DNA of 64,000 bases from CBFDBF01 sp050291465 (GTDB lineage: Bacteria; Pseudomonadota; Gammaproteobacteria; Chromatiales; Chromatiaceae), in the NCBI GenBank assembly GCA_050291465.1, contig JBNKJV010000010.1, forward strand, positions 40,169 through 104,168, read 5' to 3'. Below are positions 35,218 to 43,623 of the stretch, one piece after another. Under the pieces are notes generated by a model. That model did not search any database. It worked only from the letters and a program-made list of their open reading frames with translations, and was not told where the DNA came from. The stretch's first letter is position 1, and each line of letters starts with the position of its first letter. The position numbers were made by a program, and so were the translations under genes.

Positions 35218-35296
35218 GGGGTAACTGATTGATTTAGTTAAGAAGGAAGAACTTGAGCTGCGGGATACCACACAGGAGGTGAGGCATTTGCTTGGA

Positions 35297-35327
35297 GTTC
35301 GCGCCCAAACACCGAATAGCTGCGAAC
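35297..35327. promoter_or_regulatory. Candidate upstream activator site (inverted repeat)
   Basis: GTTCGC and GCGAAC form a perfect six-base inverted repeat with a 19-base spacer, centred about 120 bases upstream of the predicted sigma-54 start. Enhancer-binding activators usually bind dyads at about this distance. Assignment rests on position and symmetry only. Confidence 0.35.
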
Positions 35328-35463
35328 GGATTTATTACCGCAATGCACACCAAGACCATCGACAAATACCGGCCAATCTTTTTACGCGCACTGCAAACCG
35401 GGGATATCTAAAAAGAGGTTCCTTAAAAACCGAGACGGTGGAACCGACCCGCGTCACCCTGGC

Positions 35464-35931
35464 TCAGCTAAGAATACCCCTTGCTTCCAGACGGCGAGTA
35501 TATAAGTAGACCGCAATTGCAATAACAAGGGAGATCACGGCCCCGATTATCCCGCCCGTTCCTACGGCGGCGATCCAGTTGTTTGCCGCAAGATTATAGA
35601 TATGCGAGAGAACACCGAAGACAATAAGAGCAAGCCAAATATTGATGGTGACCTTTCTTAATAGAAAAAGCGAGAGGCCGGCACCGAAGGTCAAACCCAC
35701 CCCGATAAGGAAAATCATATAGCCCACTATACCGAGGTTGTCGTAATACAACCGTTGCGCCGCGTTCAGCGGAACAAACCCGGTAAGCACGAGATAGACA
35801 GACAGCGGGGATATCAACGCGGACAACATGTACCAGATGGAGATCACCCAAACCCAACCGGGCCGCTTACCTTTTTCATACACCTCCCCCTGAGACAGAT
35901 CTGATTTCGGCGGCTCATAAATATCTTCCAT
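35464..35931 (-). CDS. Four-helix membrane protein of unknown function
   Basis: 155 residues. The cytoplasmic N-terminus begins MEDIYEPPKSDL, a short Pro-rich motif often seen at the start of small membrane proteins (compare NPYQAPGA in the DUF805 protein at 43.1-43.6 kb). Four hydrophobic segments follow, at about 28-50, 68-92, 97-115 and 120-145. I do not recognise a family. It lies beside another unknown gene in the same orientation and is probably not part of the TonB operon, whose promoter is downstream of it. Confidence 0.8.
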   Translation of the reverse strand: MEDIYEPPKSDLSQGEVYEKGKRPGWVWVISIWYMLSALISPLSVYLVLTGFVPLNAAQRLYYDNLGIVGYMIFLIGVGLTFGAGLSLFLLRKVTINIWLALIVFGVLSHIYNLAANNWIAAVGTGGIIGAVISLVIAIAVYLYTRRLEARGILS

Positions 35932-35973
35932 TCCAATACTCCTCAGTCACGGAACCCCAGGGGAAATCTTGCG

Positions 35974-36378
35974 CTATAGATCATACTCAAAATGCCATTC
36001 GTTGTCCTCGTCGACCAGTATGGCAAATATCTCCAGAAAACTCTCCAGTTCAGGAATCACCTTGTTTCTCGTAGTATCGCTGATGCTGTGATAGCTGCTC
36101 AGGGCGGTAATGTATCCCTTTACCAGCTCCCCGCCCTCCTCGGCGGGATACCAGGCAACCGGATTCGCCTTTTCGATCTCTTCATCGCTTGCGCCGGCCT
36201 CTCTGAAAAACTCCGCGATCTCATAGCTGGGCATATAGATATAGTCATCGAGCCGTGCCAACCCGCACTCTTCGCCGATGGCGGAAATCGCATCCAGATG
36301 AAGGAGAAGTTCAATCCCGTCGTTTGCCAGCGCCGTCGCGCGGCTGTCATTCCTGAAGGCGATATATATGGCAGTCAT
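35974..36378 (-). CDS. Uncharacterised soluble protein
   Basis: 134 residues, acidic, without signal peptide or membrane helix. Sequence such as IYIAFRNDSRATALANDGIELL, YIYMPSYEIAEFFREAG and LESFLEIFAILVDEDNEWHFEY suggests a compact alpha/beta protein of unknown role. I recognise no motif. It is 42 bases upstream of the small membrane protein gene and may be cotranscribed with it. Confidence 0.65.
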   Translation of the reverse strand: MTAIYIAFRNDSRATALANDGIELLLHLDAISAIGEECGLARLDDYIYMPSYEIAEFFREAGASDEEIEKANPVAWYPAEEGGELVKGYITALSSYHSISDTTRNKVIPELESFLEIFAILVDEDNEWHFEYDL

Positions 36379-36458
36379 ATCTGCGCGGCCTCTAGCATTG
36401 AACCCCTGGACTTCGGCATCTAAAGTGTCCCCGGTAGTAGTTTACACCGGCAGCAACA

Positions 36459-37769
36459 TCACAACTCGCCCGCCTGCTTAATAGCGAAATACTGGTTGAC
36501 CAAGGCTATGGGCAACTGCTCCGGTATGATATCCAGGATACGCGCGCCATGGTGCTGAAGCCGCTCGTGGCTCTGGCGTCGATGAGCCAGATAGGACTCG
36601 GTGGCCTGGAAGCGCAGCGCATCGTCCAGAGATCGCACCCCGGTGGCTATCAGCTCATCCAGCAACGTCTCACGCAGATCGGCCACTACCACCATATGTT
36701 TACGGCGCAACAGGCGTACCGCGGTCTCCAGGTCGGACTGGTTCTCGTCGCGACTGTTGGTGATCAGCACCACCAGGGCGCGACGTCGCTGTATAGTAAG
36801 CAGTTCACTCGCGGCACTGATATAGTCCGCCGCCTCCGTGGTGGATTGCAGATCATAGGTGGCATTCAGCAGACCATTAACCACACGTGCGCCCTTGCGT
36901 GGAGCCTGCCAGCGGCGTACACCGCCGAAGGTCATGAAACCCACCGCGTCACCCTGACGCAGTGAAACATAGGACAACAGCAGGACGGCGTTCAGGGCCT
37001 CATCCAGATGAATATGTCCCGAATCGCTGTGCCGCATACGCCGGCCGCAATCAATAAGGAACAGCACCTGCTGATCACGTTCATCCTGGTATTCACGGGA
37101 GATCAGCTTGCGGTAACGGGAGGTGGCCTTCCAGTCTATCTGGCGCAGGGTATCGCCCACACGGTACTCACGCAGCTGACGAAAGTCATTGCCCTCACCC
37201 CGGCGCTGACGCCGGCGCACCCCCATCTGACTCAAGCGATTGTCGGTGGCTAACAGGGTGTAATGGGTGATGCGGGCAAAATTAGGGTAGACACGCAGAG
37301 TCTGCTCCGTGCCACCGAGGCGGCGTTGGCGCCAAAGACGCCAGGGCGATGTGAGCAGAAACTCCGTGCCCGCCGCCTGATAGGCACCACGGGTTGCAGG
37401 ACGCAGCTGATAACGCAGCTCCGCCCATTGACCGGGTTGCAAACCGAGATCCGCCGGCATACCGCGTACATCGAACGACGCGGGATGCAGATCATGCAGT
37501 CGCATGCTCAGGGGCAATCCACTTACGTTGCGTATCTCCAGTCCCACCGTGGACCAGGCGCCCACCGGAAGATTCCGGTTGACCCGTCTGATGGCCTGCG
37601 GAGTGGGACAACGGCGCAGACTCAGCAGGTCCGCCAGAGCGGCACCGCCGAGACCGACACCCATGGCCTGCCAGACTATGGCCAGACCGGGGAGTAATGC
37701 GGCGGCCAGACCCAAGGCGGCCCAGGCCAGGGTTATACCGGCCAGGCGCGGGGCCGGGGTCAGAGTCAT
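36459..37769 (-). CDS. DUF58 protein with VWA-like domain
   Basis: 436 residues. Two N-terminal hydrophobic helices (about 12-45), a beta-rich segment, then the DUF58 signature (GEGNDFRQLREYRVGDTLRQIDWKATSRY) and a VWA-like fold with a variant metal site (VLFLIDCGRRMRH). The family partners MoxR ATPases and is thought to help assemble or regulate membrane or periplasmic complexes. The start overlaps the MoxR stop by four bases; it is the last gene of a six-gene operon. Confidence 0.92.
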   Translation of the reverse strand: MTLTPAPRLAGITLAWAALGLAAALLPGLAIVWQAMGVGLGGAALADLLSLRRCPTPQAIRRVNRNLPVGAWSTVGLEIRNVSGLPLSMRLHDLHPASFDVRGMPADLGLQPGQWAELRYQLRPATRGAYQAAGTEFLLTSPWRLWRQRRLGGTEQTLRVYPNFARITHYTLLATDNRLSQMGVRRRQRRGEGNDFRQLREYRVGDTLRQIDWKATSRYRKLISREYQDERDQQVLFLIDCGRRMRHSDSGHIHLDEALNAVLLLSYVSLRQGDAVGFMTFGGVRRWQAPRKGARVVNGLLNATYDLQSTTEAADYISAASELLTIQRRRALVVLITNSRDENQSDLETAVRLLRRKHMVVVADLRETLLDELIATGVRSLDDALRFQATESYLAHRRQSHERLQHHGARILDIIPEQLPIALVNQYFAIKQAGEL

Positions 37770-38749
37770 TTTCGCGGCGCCTTCACGTTGGCCAACAGGT
37801 CGTTCAGCACATCGTCGGTTCGGTAGCCCTCTATCTCCAGATCCGCGGTCAGTTTGACGCGGTGGCGTAGGACCGGAGGCGCTATGGATTTTACGTCGTC
37901 CGGGGTAATGAAGTGATTGCCATTGGCCAAGGCCTGGGCGCGTGCACAGCGCAGCAGGGCGATACTCGCCCGCGGACTCGCTCCGGTCTCGATCCCCTGC
38001 CAGTCGCGGGTGGCACGCACGATACGCACGATGTAGGCGAAGACCTCTTCGTCCACGTCGATTCCGGTTGCCGTCTGTTGCAGCTCCACCACCTGTTGCG
38101 GCGTCAGCACCTGCTTGATGCTGGATATATCCAGTTGGTTGCCTACCGCGCCGGTGGTCACCTGACGAACCAGGTCATGCTCTTCCGTCTCGCTGGGGTA
38201 ACCGATATAGACATTGAGCAGGAAGCGATCGAGCTGGGCCTGAGGCAAGGGATAGGTGCCCTCCTGCTCTACCGGATTCTGCGTCGCCATGACCAGAAAC
38301 GGCTGTTCCAGGGTGAAGGTCTTGCCCTCGATGGTGATCTGCTCCTCCTGCATCGCCTCCAACAGGGCCGACTGGGTTTTGGCCGGCGCACGGTTGATCT
38401 CATCGCCCAACAGAAAATTACAGAACAGTGGGCCGCGACGAATACGGAAGGTCTCGGCTTTGAGATCGAAAATAGCGTGACCGGTGACGTCGCTGGGCAT
38501 CAGGTCGGGGGTGAACTGCACCCGCGAAAAAACGCCCCCCACGGCGCTGGAGAGGCTGCGCACCAGAAGTGTCTTGCCGAGGCCCGGCAGACCTTCAACC
38601 AGAACATGGCCGCCGGCGATCAAGGCCACGATGATTTCGCGTATCACCTGGCGTTGTCCTATCACCGCCCGGCCGATCATACTCTCCAGCTCACCCACCA
38701 GGGCGCTCGCCTTCGCCAACGTCATCTTTTCATTATTCGTTTCGCTCAT
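37766..38749 (-). CDS. MoxR-family AAA+ ATPase
   Basis: 327 residues. Walker A EGLPGLGKT, Walker B NFLLGDEINRAPAKTQSALLEAMQE, sensor 1 VMATQNPVEQEGTYPLP, arginine finger region LDRFLLNVYIGYP, and a C-terminal lid (GASPRASIALLRCARAQAL). MoxR proteins act as chaperones that mature or activate VWA-containing partners, here the DUF58 protein encoded immediately downstream. Confidence 0.96.
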   Translation of the reverse strand: MSETNNEKMTLAKASALVGELESMIGRAVIGQRQVIREIIVALIAGGHVLVEGLPGLGKTLLVRSLSSAVGGVFSRVQFTPDLMPSDVTGHAIFDLKAETFRIRRGPLFCNFLLGDEINRAPAKTQSALLEAMQEEQITIEGKTFTLEQPFLVMATQNPVEQEGTYPLPQAQLDRFLLNVYIGYPSETEEHDLVRQVTTGAVGNQLDISSIKQVLTPQQVVELQQTATGIDVDEEVFAYIVRIVRATRDWQGIETGASPRASIALLRCARAQALANGNHFITPDDVKSIAPPVLRHRVKLTADLEIEGYRTDDVLNDLLANVKAPRK

Positions 38750-38767
38750 CTGTACCGTCCTTCCTGG

Positions 38768-39970
38768 CTACAAGGCCATTCTCAATATCTGTAAATAGCT
38801 GCTTAACTCAATGTATTCCTGCTCTGAACCGCAGGTACCATACAACGCCTGCTCCACCGCCTCCGGAGAGAGCCCGGCGCGTGCCGCGATCCAGGCGCAA
38901 CTCTCGTTTCTCGGCATGGAGCGCAAAAGAAAATGTTTGGCGTACCACGCCTGTTTCAGATTCTGTTGATTATCGAGGAACAGCTGTTTGCCGCGGTCGA
39001 TGCGCCAGAGAAAACCGGCGCTTGCCCACAGGTGCTCATCGATGTTTCGCCGGGGCTGCTGCAGCGGAGGCAACAACGGCCCCAAGCGCCCTCCTTTCTG
39101 CCACAACAGCAACAGCAGCAGCAACAGCAGCGCCGACAGGGCATAGGGACCGTTGCGCCACATCAGACTGATCAACGACGGCATCTCCACATCGTAAACC
39201 AGCCAGGTCTTCAGCGGGGGATCGGGACTCAACAACGCCAGGGCCAGTGCGTGGTCGTGCTCGCCGATATGGCGATTGTCGAGAAAGGAGATATCACTCA
39301 ATACCGTAACCAGACCCTCTCCGACATCGTACTGGAGCACACAGTACCCCTTACCGCAGGGAACCGCCTCGCTGGGCTCTGCTCTTTCCTCATCGATCTG
39401 GAGATAACGGCCGCGGACACCGAAATCCACCAGTACCTTTCCATCAAAGTCGGCAAACTCAATCTCCGTCGGCTTGTCCTTGAGAAGCATTTTGGCGACA
39501 AAAATCGTATCGTCCTGGTAGAGACTGACACCCAGTTCAGGTAACAGGCCCCTTCGTGCCGCACCGGAGCGCTTCTCACGGCCGTCCAGGTCCGTTCTGA
39601 CCAGGACACTGTCATCCGCCTCGATTATCAGGTGCCCACCGCTCTCGATCCAGTCACGCAACGCCTGGCGCCGCACCTCTCCGGCCGGTGGCGAATAATG
39701 GTATACAACGATGGTATCCCCGGGGTCCGGAAGATTACGCCACAGATCGCTGGTGCTGATGCTGTTTACGTCGACACCCACACGTGTGAGATAGCGCTCC
39801 GCAGCCAGCAGCGGGTTGCGCCAGGCTTCCGGTTGAAAACCGCTGCGCACCTCACGGGTCTCCTGTACGAAATTGTCGAAAAACCAGTTCATTCCGATCC
39901 GCAGCAGCAAGGCGCCCAGGACCAGACCCAGGCCGATCAGCGCCAGACGCAGGACCCGTGGATTACCCAT
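38768..39970 (-). CDS. DUF4350 membrane protein
   Basis: About 400 residues from ATG 39970 (MGNPRVLRLAL); a longer frame to 40054 is the shadow of the upstream gene. Helix 1 (about 8-25) is followed by a periplasmic domain of the DUF4350 type (NPLLAAERYLTRVGVDVNS, TIVVYHYSPPAGEVRRQALRDWIESGGHLII) and a second membrane helix made almost entirely of leucine, encoded by a CAG/CAA-rich repeat on the plus strand near 39104-39137. It belongs to the MoxR/DUF58 operon. Confidence 0.88.
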   Translation of the reverse strand: MGNPRVLRLALIGLGLVLGALLLRIGMNWFFDNFVQETREVRSGFQPEAWRNPLLAAERYLTRVGVDVNSISTSDLWRNLPDPGDTIVVYHYSPPAGEVRRQALRDWIESGGHLIIEADDSVLVRTDLDGREKRSGAARRGLLPELGVSLYQDDTIFVAKMLLKDKPTEIEFADFDGKVLVDFGVRGRYLQIDEERAEPSEAVPCGKGYCVLQYDVGEGLVTVLSDISFLDNRHIGEHDHALALALLSPDPPLKTWLVYDVEMPSLISLMWRNGPYALSALLLLLLLLLWQKGGRLGPLLPPLQQPRRNIDEHLWASAGFLWRIDRGKQLFLDNQQNLKQAWYAKHFLLRSMPRNESCAWIAARAGLSPEAVEQALYGTCGSEQEYIELSSYLQILRMAL

Positions 39971-41441
39971 GATCACCACCCTGATACAACCCCTGCCAGA
40001 CGTCGGCCAGGAGCAGGATCTGCTGCACATCCGGATCGAGATGACCGTAGGCACAACGAACCCAGAGTCTGGTCAGGCTGCTGAAGTGATTCGCCTCCGG
40101 GTCCGGTCGTGAAGCCGCCACCAGCGCACGGCATTCACCCTCGGTGGCGCTATCCGGTATGCGCAGCTGGCACTCGTGCACCAGCCGCGCCAGGGTAGCC
40201 CGGTACAGCAGACCCAACGCCTGACGGATCTGCCCCGATTCCAACAACTGCCGAACCGCCGCGGGAACATCCTCCGGCAGGGACGCGGGGGTTATGGGCA
40301 TACCGAACAACACCGAGGGCCGCCCGTTGCCGGACTCCCCCTGCTTACTCTGCTTGGGAAGCCAGTCGAGCAGGCGGCTTATATGGAAAATCAAATAGCC
40401 GACGATCACGATCGCCGCGAACCAGGCCAGATATTCGAGCAGGGTGGCCAGGGAACCGAGCCAGGGGAGTTCAACCACGGGCTCCGGTTCCTCGGGTGCT
40501 TCCGGTTCACCCAGATAACGCCAGAATTTCTGCTCCTCGACGGTACCGAACGTCTCGTCCTCCAGTACCTCCGTGATGATCTGTTTCGACTTTTCCCGGG
40601 TGAGCGGCTCGCCGGCCAGGCTGTCATAGGCCAGTGGCGACAGCAGGAGCACGGCCAACAGCGAAGCAAGCATGGAGCGCGGCAGACCATCACTCTGCTT
40701 TTTGAAACGCGGTTCCATGTGGCGAAAGGCCAGCTCCAGGTCCCAGGCCTCCAGTTGTGAGCGCCGGTTCAGATAGAGTGCGAATCCGCCGGCCACATAA
40801 AACGGGGCGAACACAGAGAGAGAGAGCACCCAGAACAGATAGTTCAGCCAGGCTATCCAGTGCTCATTATCAGCCAGGGCCTGCAGCAGGTCGTCCGGCA
40901 ACAGGGAACTGGGAAGCATGTAGAGCACCAGGATGAGAAGGCCGAGGGCCAGCACCGATTCAATGTGCACGCCGACTATGGTCAACCATCCCGCGGCCGA
41001 CTGATTTCCCCGCAGAATACGCAGGCGATTGCGGCGATCGTTACCCCGCAACCGCTCCAGGTGGGAGACCGGCATAAAAAATGAGCGGCTGGCACTGAAA
41101 CGAAACAGGGTCAGATTGGCCAGCAACCTGGGCAACAGAACCCGGCGCCACTCACCCAGCACCTCGCGCAGGCTGAGTTCCTCACCGAACAGACGGCGGC
41201 TCAGCCAGTAGAGCAACATGGGCTCATACAGGGGTTTGAACCACCAGATGACCAGGGTGATCAGCACCGGTGAATCGAATACCCAATACAGGTACAGGGA
41301 CAACAGAATCACCGGGGTGGCGGTGATCCACCACAACCCCCACAGCTGCAGGAACCAGTGACGCGCCATGACAAAGCCGAGATCCAGCCCTTCCCAGGCA
41401 TTGCGATAACGGATCTTGGCGCTTATGGCATCAAGTTGCAT
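39963..41441 (-). CDS. DUF4129 membrane protein
   Basis: 492 residues from ATG 41441 (MQLDAISAKIRYRNAWEGLDLGF). The N-terminal half has several helices including WGLWWITATPVILLSLYLYW; the C-terminal end has the DUF4129 signature (RQALGLLYRATLARLVHEC, HFSSLTRLWVRCAYGHLDP). DUF4129 proteins occur in MoxR/DUF58 operons and sometimes have transglutaminase-like relatives; no catalytic triad is seen. It overlaps the DUF4350 gene start by eight bases. Confidence 0.86.
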   Translation of the reverse strand: MQLDAISAKIRYRNAWEGLDLGFVMARHWFLQLWGLWWITATPVILLSLYLYWVFDSPVLITLVIWWFKPLYEPMLLYWLSRRLFGEELSLREVLGEWRRVLLPRLLANLTLFRFSASRSFFMPVSHLERLRGNDRRNRLRILRGNQSAAGWLTIVGVHIESVLALGLLILVLYMLPSSLLPDDLLQALADNEHWIAWLNYLFWVLSLSVFAPFYVAGGFALYLNRRSQLEAWDLELAFRHMEPRFKKQSDGLPRSMLASLLAVLLLSPLAYDSLAGEPLTREKSKQIITEVLEDETFGTVEEQKFWRYLGEPEAPEEPEPVVELPWLGSLATLLEYLAWFAAIVIVGYLIFHISRLLDWLPKQSKQGESGNGRPSVLFGMPITPASLPEDVPAAVRQLLESGQIRQALGLLYRATLARLVHECQLRIPDSATEGECRALVAASRPDPEANHFSSLTRLWVRCAYGHLDPDVQQILLLADVWQGLYQGGDHG

Positions 41442-42414
41442 CGTAACCGCGACCCGCAACAGCCAGATAAAGCATCACCAGCGACCAAAACACGGCGGCA
41501 ACCCCATATTTGAGGCTGATTGCCAGGCTTTCATTGGAGGACCAGAAGGCCTCGATGAAGGCCGCCACCAGCAACATGGTGGCCGCCCCCATGACCAGCT
41601 TCACCGCATCCCGCGCCGCCGCTACCAGGGCATCGATCCGGCGGCGGCGACCGGGGGCGATAACGGCCTTCCCCAGCAGCAGACCGGCGGTGCCGCTGAT
41701 ACAGATGCCGGTCAACTCGAAGGCGCTGTGACCGGCGACGAAGGGCCAGAAGGTATCCAAAAAACCGAGTCGTGTGACGTGACCGGCGGCCGCGCCGATG
41801 AAAGCCCCGTTGAACAACAGGGTCACCACTGTACCGATCCCGGCCAACATACCGCTGGCGAAGCTGTTAAAACCGATGCCGATGTTGTTGTATATGTAGT
41901 AACCGAACATCATAAAATCGGAGGCGGATTCCCGGTCCTCTTCCCGCCCGAGATGGGGGTTGGCCGGATCGTACATATATTCCAGATCCGCCACCGTTCC
42001 AGGCGGCATCATGCTGTAGATGATCTCATCGTCGTAATAGGCCAGTCCGCCGATAACCACAAACGGCAGATAGAACAACGCCGTCGCCAGCCAGAAGACC
42101 CGTGCGTGCTTACGCAGTGTGTTGGGGAAGACCGCCCAGAAGAAGGTGAGGATACGCCACAACCAGACGCTCTTGCGCCGGTAGAGCACACCATGACCCC
42201 GCATCACCAGATCATGCAGCTCATCCACCAAGCCGGTGCTGTAATGTCGATGCCGCGCCATGGCGTAATCGGCACAAACACGGCGATAAAGTGCCGGCAG
42301 TTCAACCAATGCGGCACCGTCGCGATTGCGAGGTGACCGCGACATCTGCTCCAGCAGTTGCTGGAACTCATCCCACAGAGGGCGTTGCTGATCCACAAAC
42401 TGTTGCTGCTTCAT
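41431..42414 (-). CDS. SpoIIM-like (DUF95) integral membrane protein
   Basis: 327 residues with about five membrane helices. The N-terminal cytoplasmic part contains LYRRVCADYAMARHRHYSTGLVDELHDLVMRGHGVLY, the family hallmark, and the membrane part has FNSFASGMLAGIGTVVTLLFNGAFIGA and FVAGHSAFELTGICISG. In non-sporulating bacteria these proteins accompany MoxR/DUF58/RDD genes; the function is unknown. It overlaps both neighbours. Confidence 0.9.
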   Translation of the reverse strand: MKQQQFVDQQRPLWDEFQQLLEQMSRSPRNRDGAALVELPALYRRVCADYAMARHRHYSTGLVDELHDLVMRGHGVLYRRKSVWLWRILTFFWAVFPNTLRKHARVFWLATALFYLPFVVIGGLAYYDDEIIYSMMPPGTVADLEYMYDPANPHLGREEDRESASDFMMFGYYIYNNIGIGFNSFASGMLAGIGTVVTLLFNGAFIGAAAGHVTRLGFLDTFWPFVAGHSAFELTGICISGTAGLLLGKAVIAPGRRRRIDALVAAARDAVKLVMGAATMLLVAAFIEAFWSSNESLAISLKYGVAAVFWSLVMLYLAVAGRGYDAT

Positions 42415-43085
42415 CGTCCCTTGGCAATCCAGCCGGCGTAGCCGAGTACCTTTTCAACCGCCTCCCGACCACGCTCCTCGGTAATATATTCGGCCAGCTC
42501 CTCCACCCGCGCCGGAGAGATGGCCGGGCTGCGTTCCGCGAAATCAAGCAATGCACGCTGCTCATCCACGCTCAGGGCGACGGGAAGGACTTGCGCCTCG
42601 GCATGGGCAAGAGCACTGGGCTCCCGCGGTTTCTCCGCATAAACCACCAGGGTGCCCGCCGCCAGATCCCCCAGGCGCTTGAAACGGCTGTTGAGCAGCA
42701 CCGAAATCAATCCGAAACAGTAGAAAAGCGGCAAAAAATCGATGCCACGCAGCAGATTGCGGATCAAAGAAGCGGACCAGCCCACCGGGGTTCCGTTATC
42801 GTGAACCACCAGCAGCCCCATGGCCTTTTTCCCCGGTGTAGCCCCCCGTACAACCTCAAATATCACCGGATAGAACCACTCCACCAGGAACAGCAGGATC
42901 AGAAACAGACCGAACCCGAGTTCCAGCAGGGGAGTCAGGACAATGGATAACGCCAACAGTACCGCGTAACGAATGAGTGCATCGAGCACCCAGGCAAGGG
43001 CCCTGGATACCGGCCCGGCAACATGCAGGCCCAAATCAACCCCTTCCGGGGTCTCAAACCGGCAGACGGTATCCAGGGGTTGCAT
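42411..43085 (-). CDS. RDD-family membrane protein
   Basis: 224 residues from ATG 43085 (MQPLDTVCRFETPEGVDLGL). The RDD signature is visible as VSRALAWVLDALIRYAVLL, followed by TPGKKAMGLLVVHDNGTPVGWSASLIRNLLRGIDFLPLFY. RDD proteins are small multi-helix membrane proteins, some implicated in ion transport. It is the likely first gene of the MoxR/DUF58 operon; the SpoIIM gene overlaps its stop. Confidence 0.9.
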   Translation of the reverse strand: MQPLDTVCRFETPEGVDLGLHVAGPVSRALAWVLDALIRYAVLLALSIVLTPLLELGFGLFLILLFLVEWFYPVIFEVVRGATPGKKAMGLLVVHDNGTPVGWSASLIRNLLRGIDFLPLFYCFGLISVLLNSRFKRLGDLAAGTLVVYAEKPREPSALAHAEAQVLPVALSVDEQRALLDFAERSPAISPARVEELAEYITEERGREAVEKVLGYAGWIAKGR

Positions 43086-43092
43086 GAAAGGC

Positions 43093-43623
43093 TTATTGTG
43101 ACGCGAGCATGGGAATAATGACTGCGGCCACAATACCGAGCAGGGTCAAAATCATTAACCCGATAGCGATATAGCCGATCACCTTCTCCCACGAGCGGGT
43201 AATACGCGGCGGACCGAAGTCGTTGGGGCCGACGGTGCCCGGCTTGAAGAGCAGGACCAGACCGGTAATAAAATTAACCACCGGCACCAACATCAAAAGC
43301 GTCCACCAACCTGAGGCGTTGAAATCGTGGAATCGGCGTATGGAGAACATTATTGCCACCACCACAACGACGATCTCAACCACCAGCAACAGGAGACCCA
43401 AGATACCGCCGAGTACGGCCTGATCCTGCATGGAGGCGCCGATCGCGGCTGCAACGATAACAATGACCATCCCAAGCGAGAAGTTAATGACCATGGACCA
43501 GGCGAGATAACTCAAACGCCCAAATCGCCCCGCGGGCGAAAATGGGCCGGTTTCGTCAATCCCGCCGGCGGTGGCATCGTAGACATTGGCGCCAGGCGCC
43601 TGATAGGGGTTTTGCTGTTCCAT
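43093..43623 (-). CDS. DUF805 membrane protein
   Basis: 176 residues from ATG 43623 (MEQQNPYQAPGANVYD); upstream codons in the open frame are not conserved. The body has four helices with GRFGRLSYLAWSMVINF, IRRFHDFNASGWWTLLMLVPVVNFI and LLFKPGTVGPNDFGPP, the DUF805 hallmark. A further C-terminal helix follows. It lies seven bases upstream of the RDD gene and is probably the operon's true first gene. Function unknown. Confidence 0.9.
   Translation of the reverse strand: MEQQNPYQAPGANVYDATAGGIDETGPFSPAGRFGRLSYLAWSMVINFSLGMVIVIVAAAIGASMQDQAVLGGILGLLLLVVEIVVVVVAIMFSIRRFHDFNASGWWTLLMLVPVVNFITGLVLLFKPGTVGPNDFGPPRITRSWEKVIGYIAIGLMILTLLGIVAAVIIPMLASQ

Larger units (their letters stand above)
35118..35463. 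other. Gene-free 346-base regulatory stretch
   Basis: No convincing gene. It contains the sigma-54 promoter of the TonB operon (35203-35217) and a candidate activator-binding inverted repeat (35297-35327). Small open frames on the plus strand, such as one at 35279-35509, have no family resemblance and overlap the next gene. Confidence 0.6.

Noticed and set aside
35118..35280. Cobalamin riboswitch upstream of the TonB receptor
   Set aside because: No B12-box-like sequence was found on the minus strand and the leader predicted from the sigma-54 start is too short for a cobalamin aptamer.
35279..35509. Small plus-strand gene upstream of the TonB operon
   Set aside because: No conserved features, poor start context, overlaps the regulatory dyad and the next gene.
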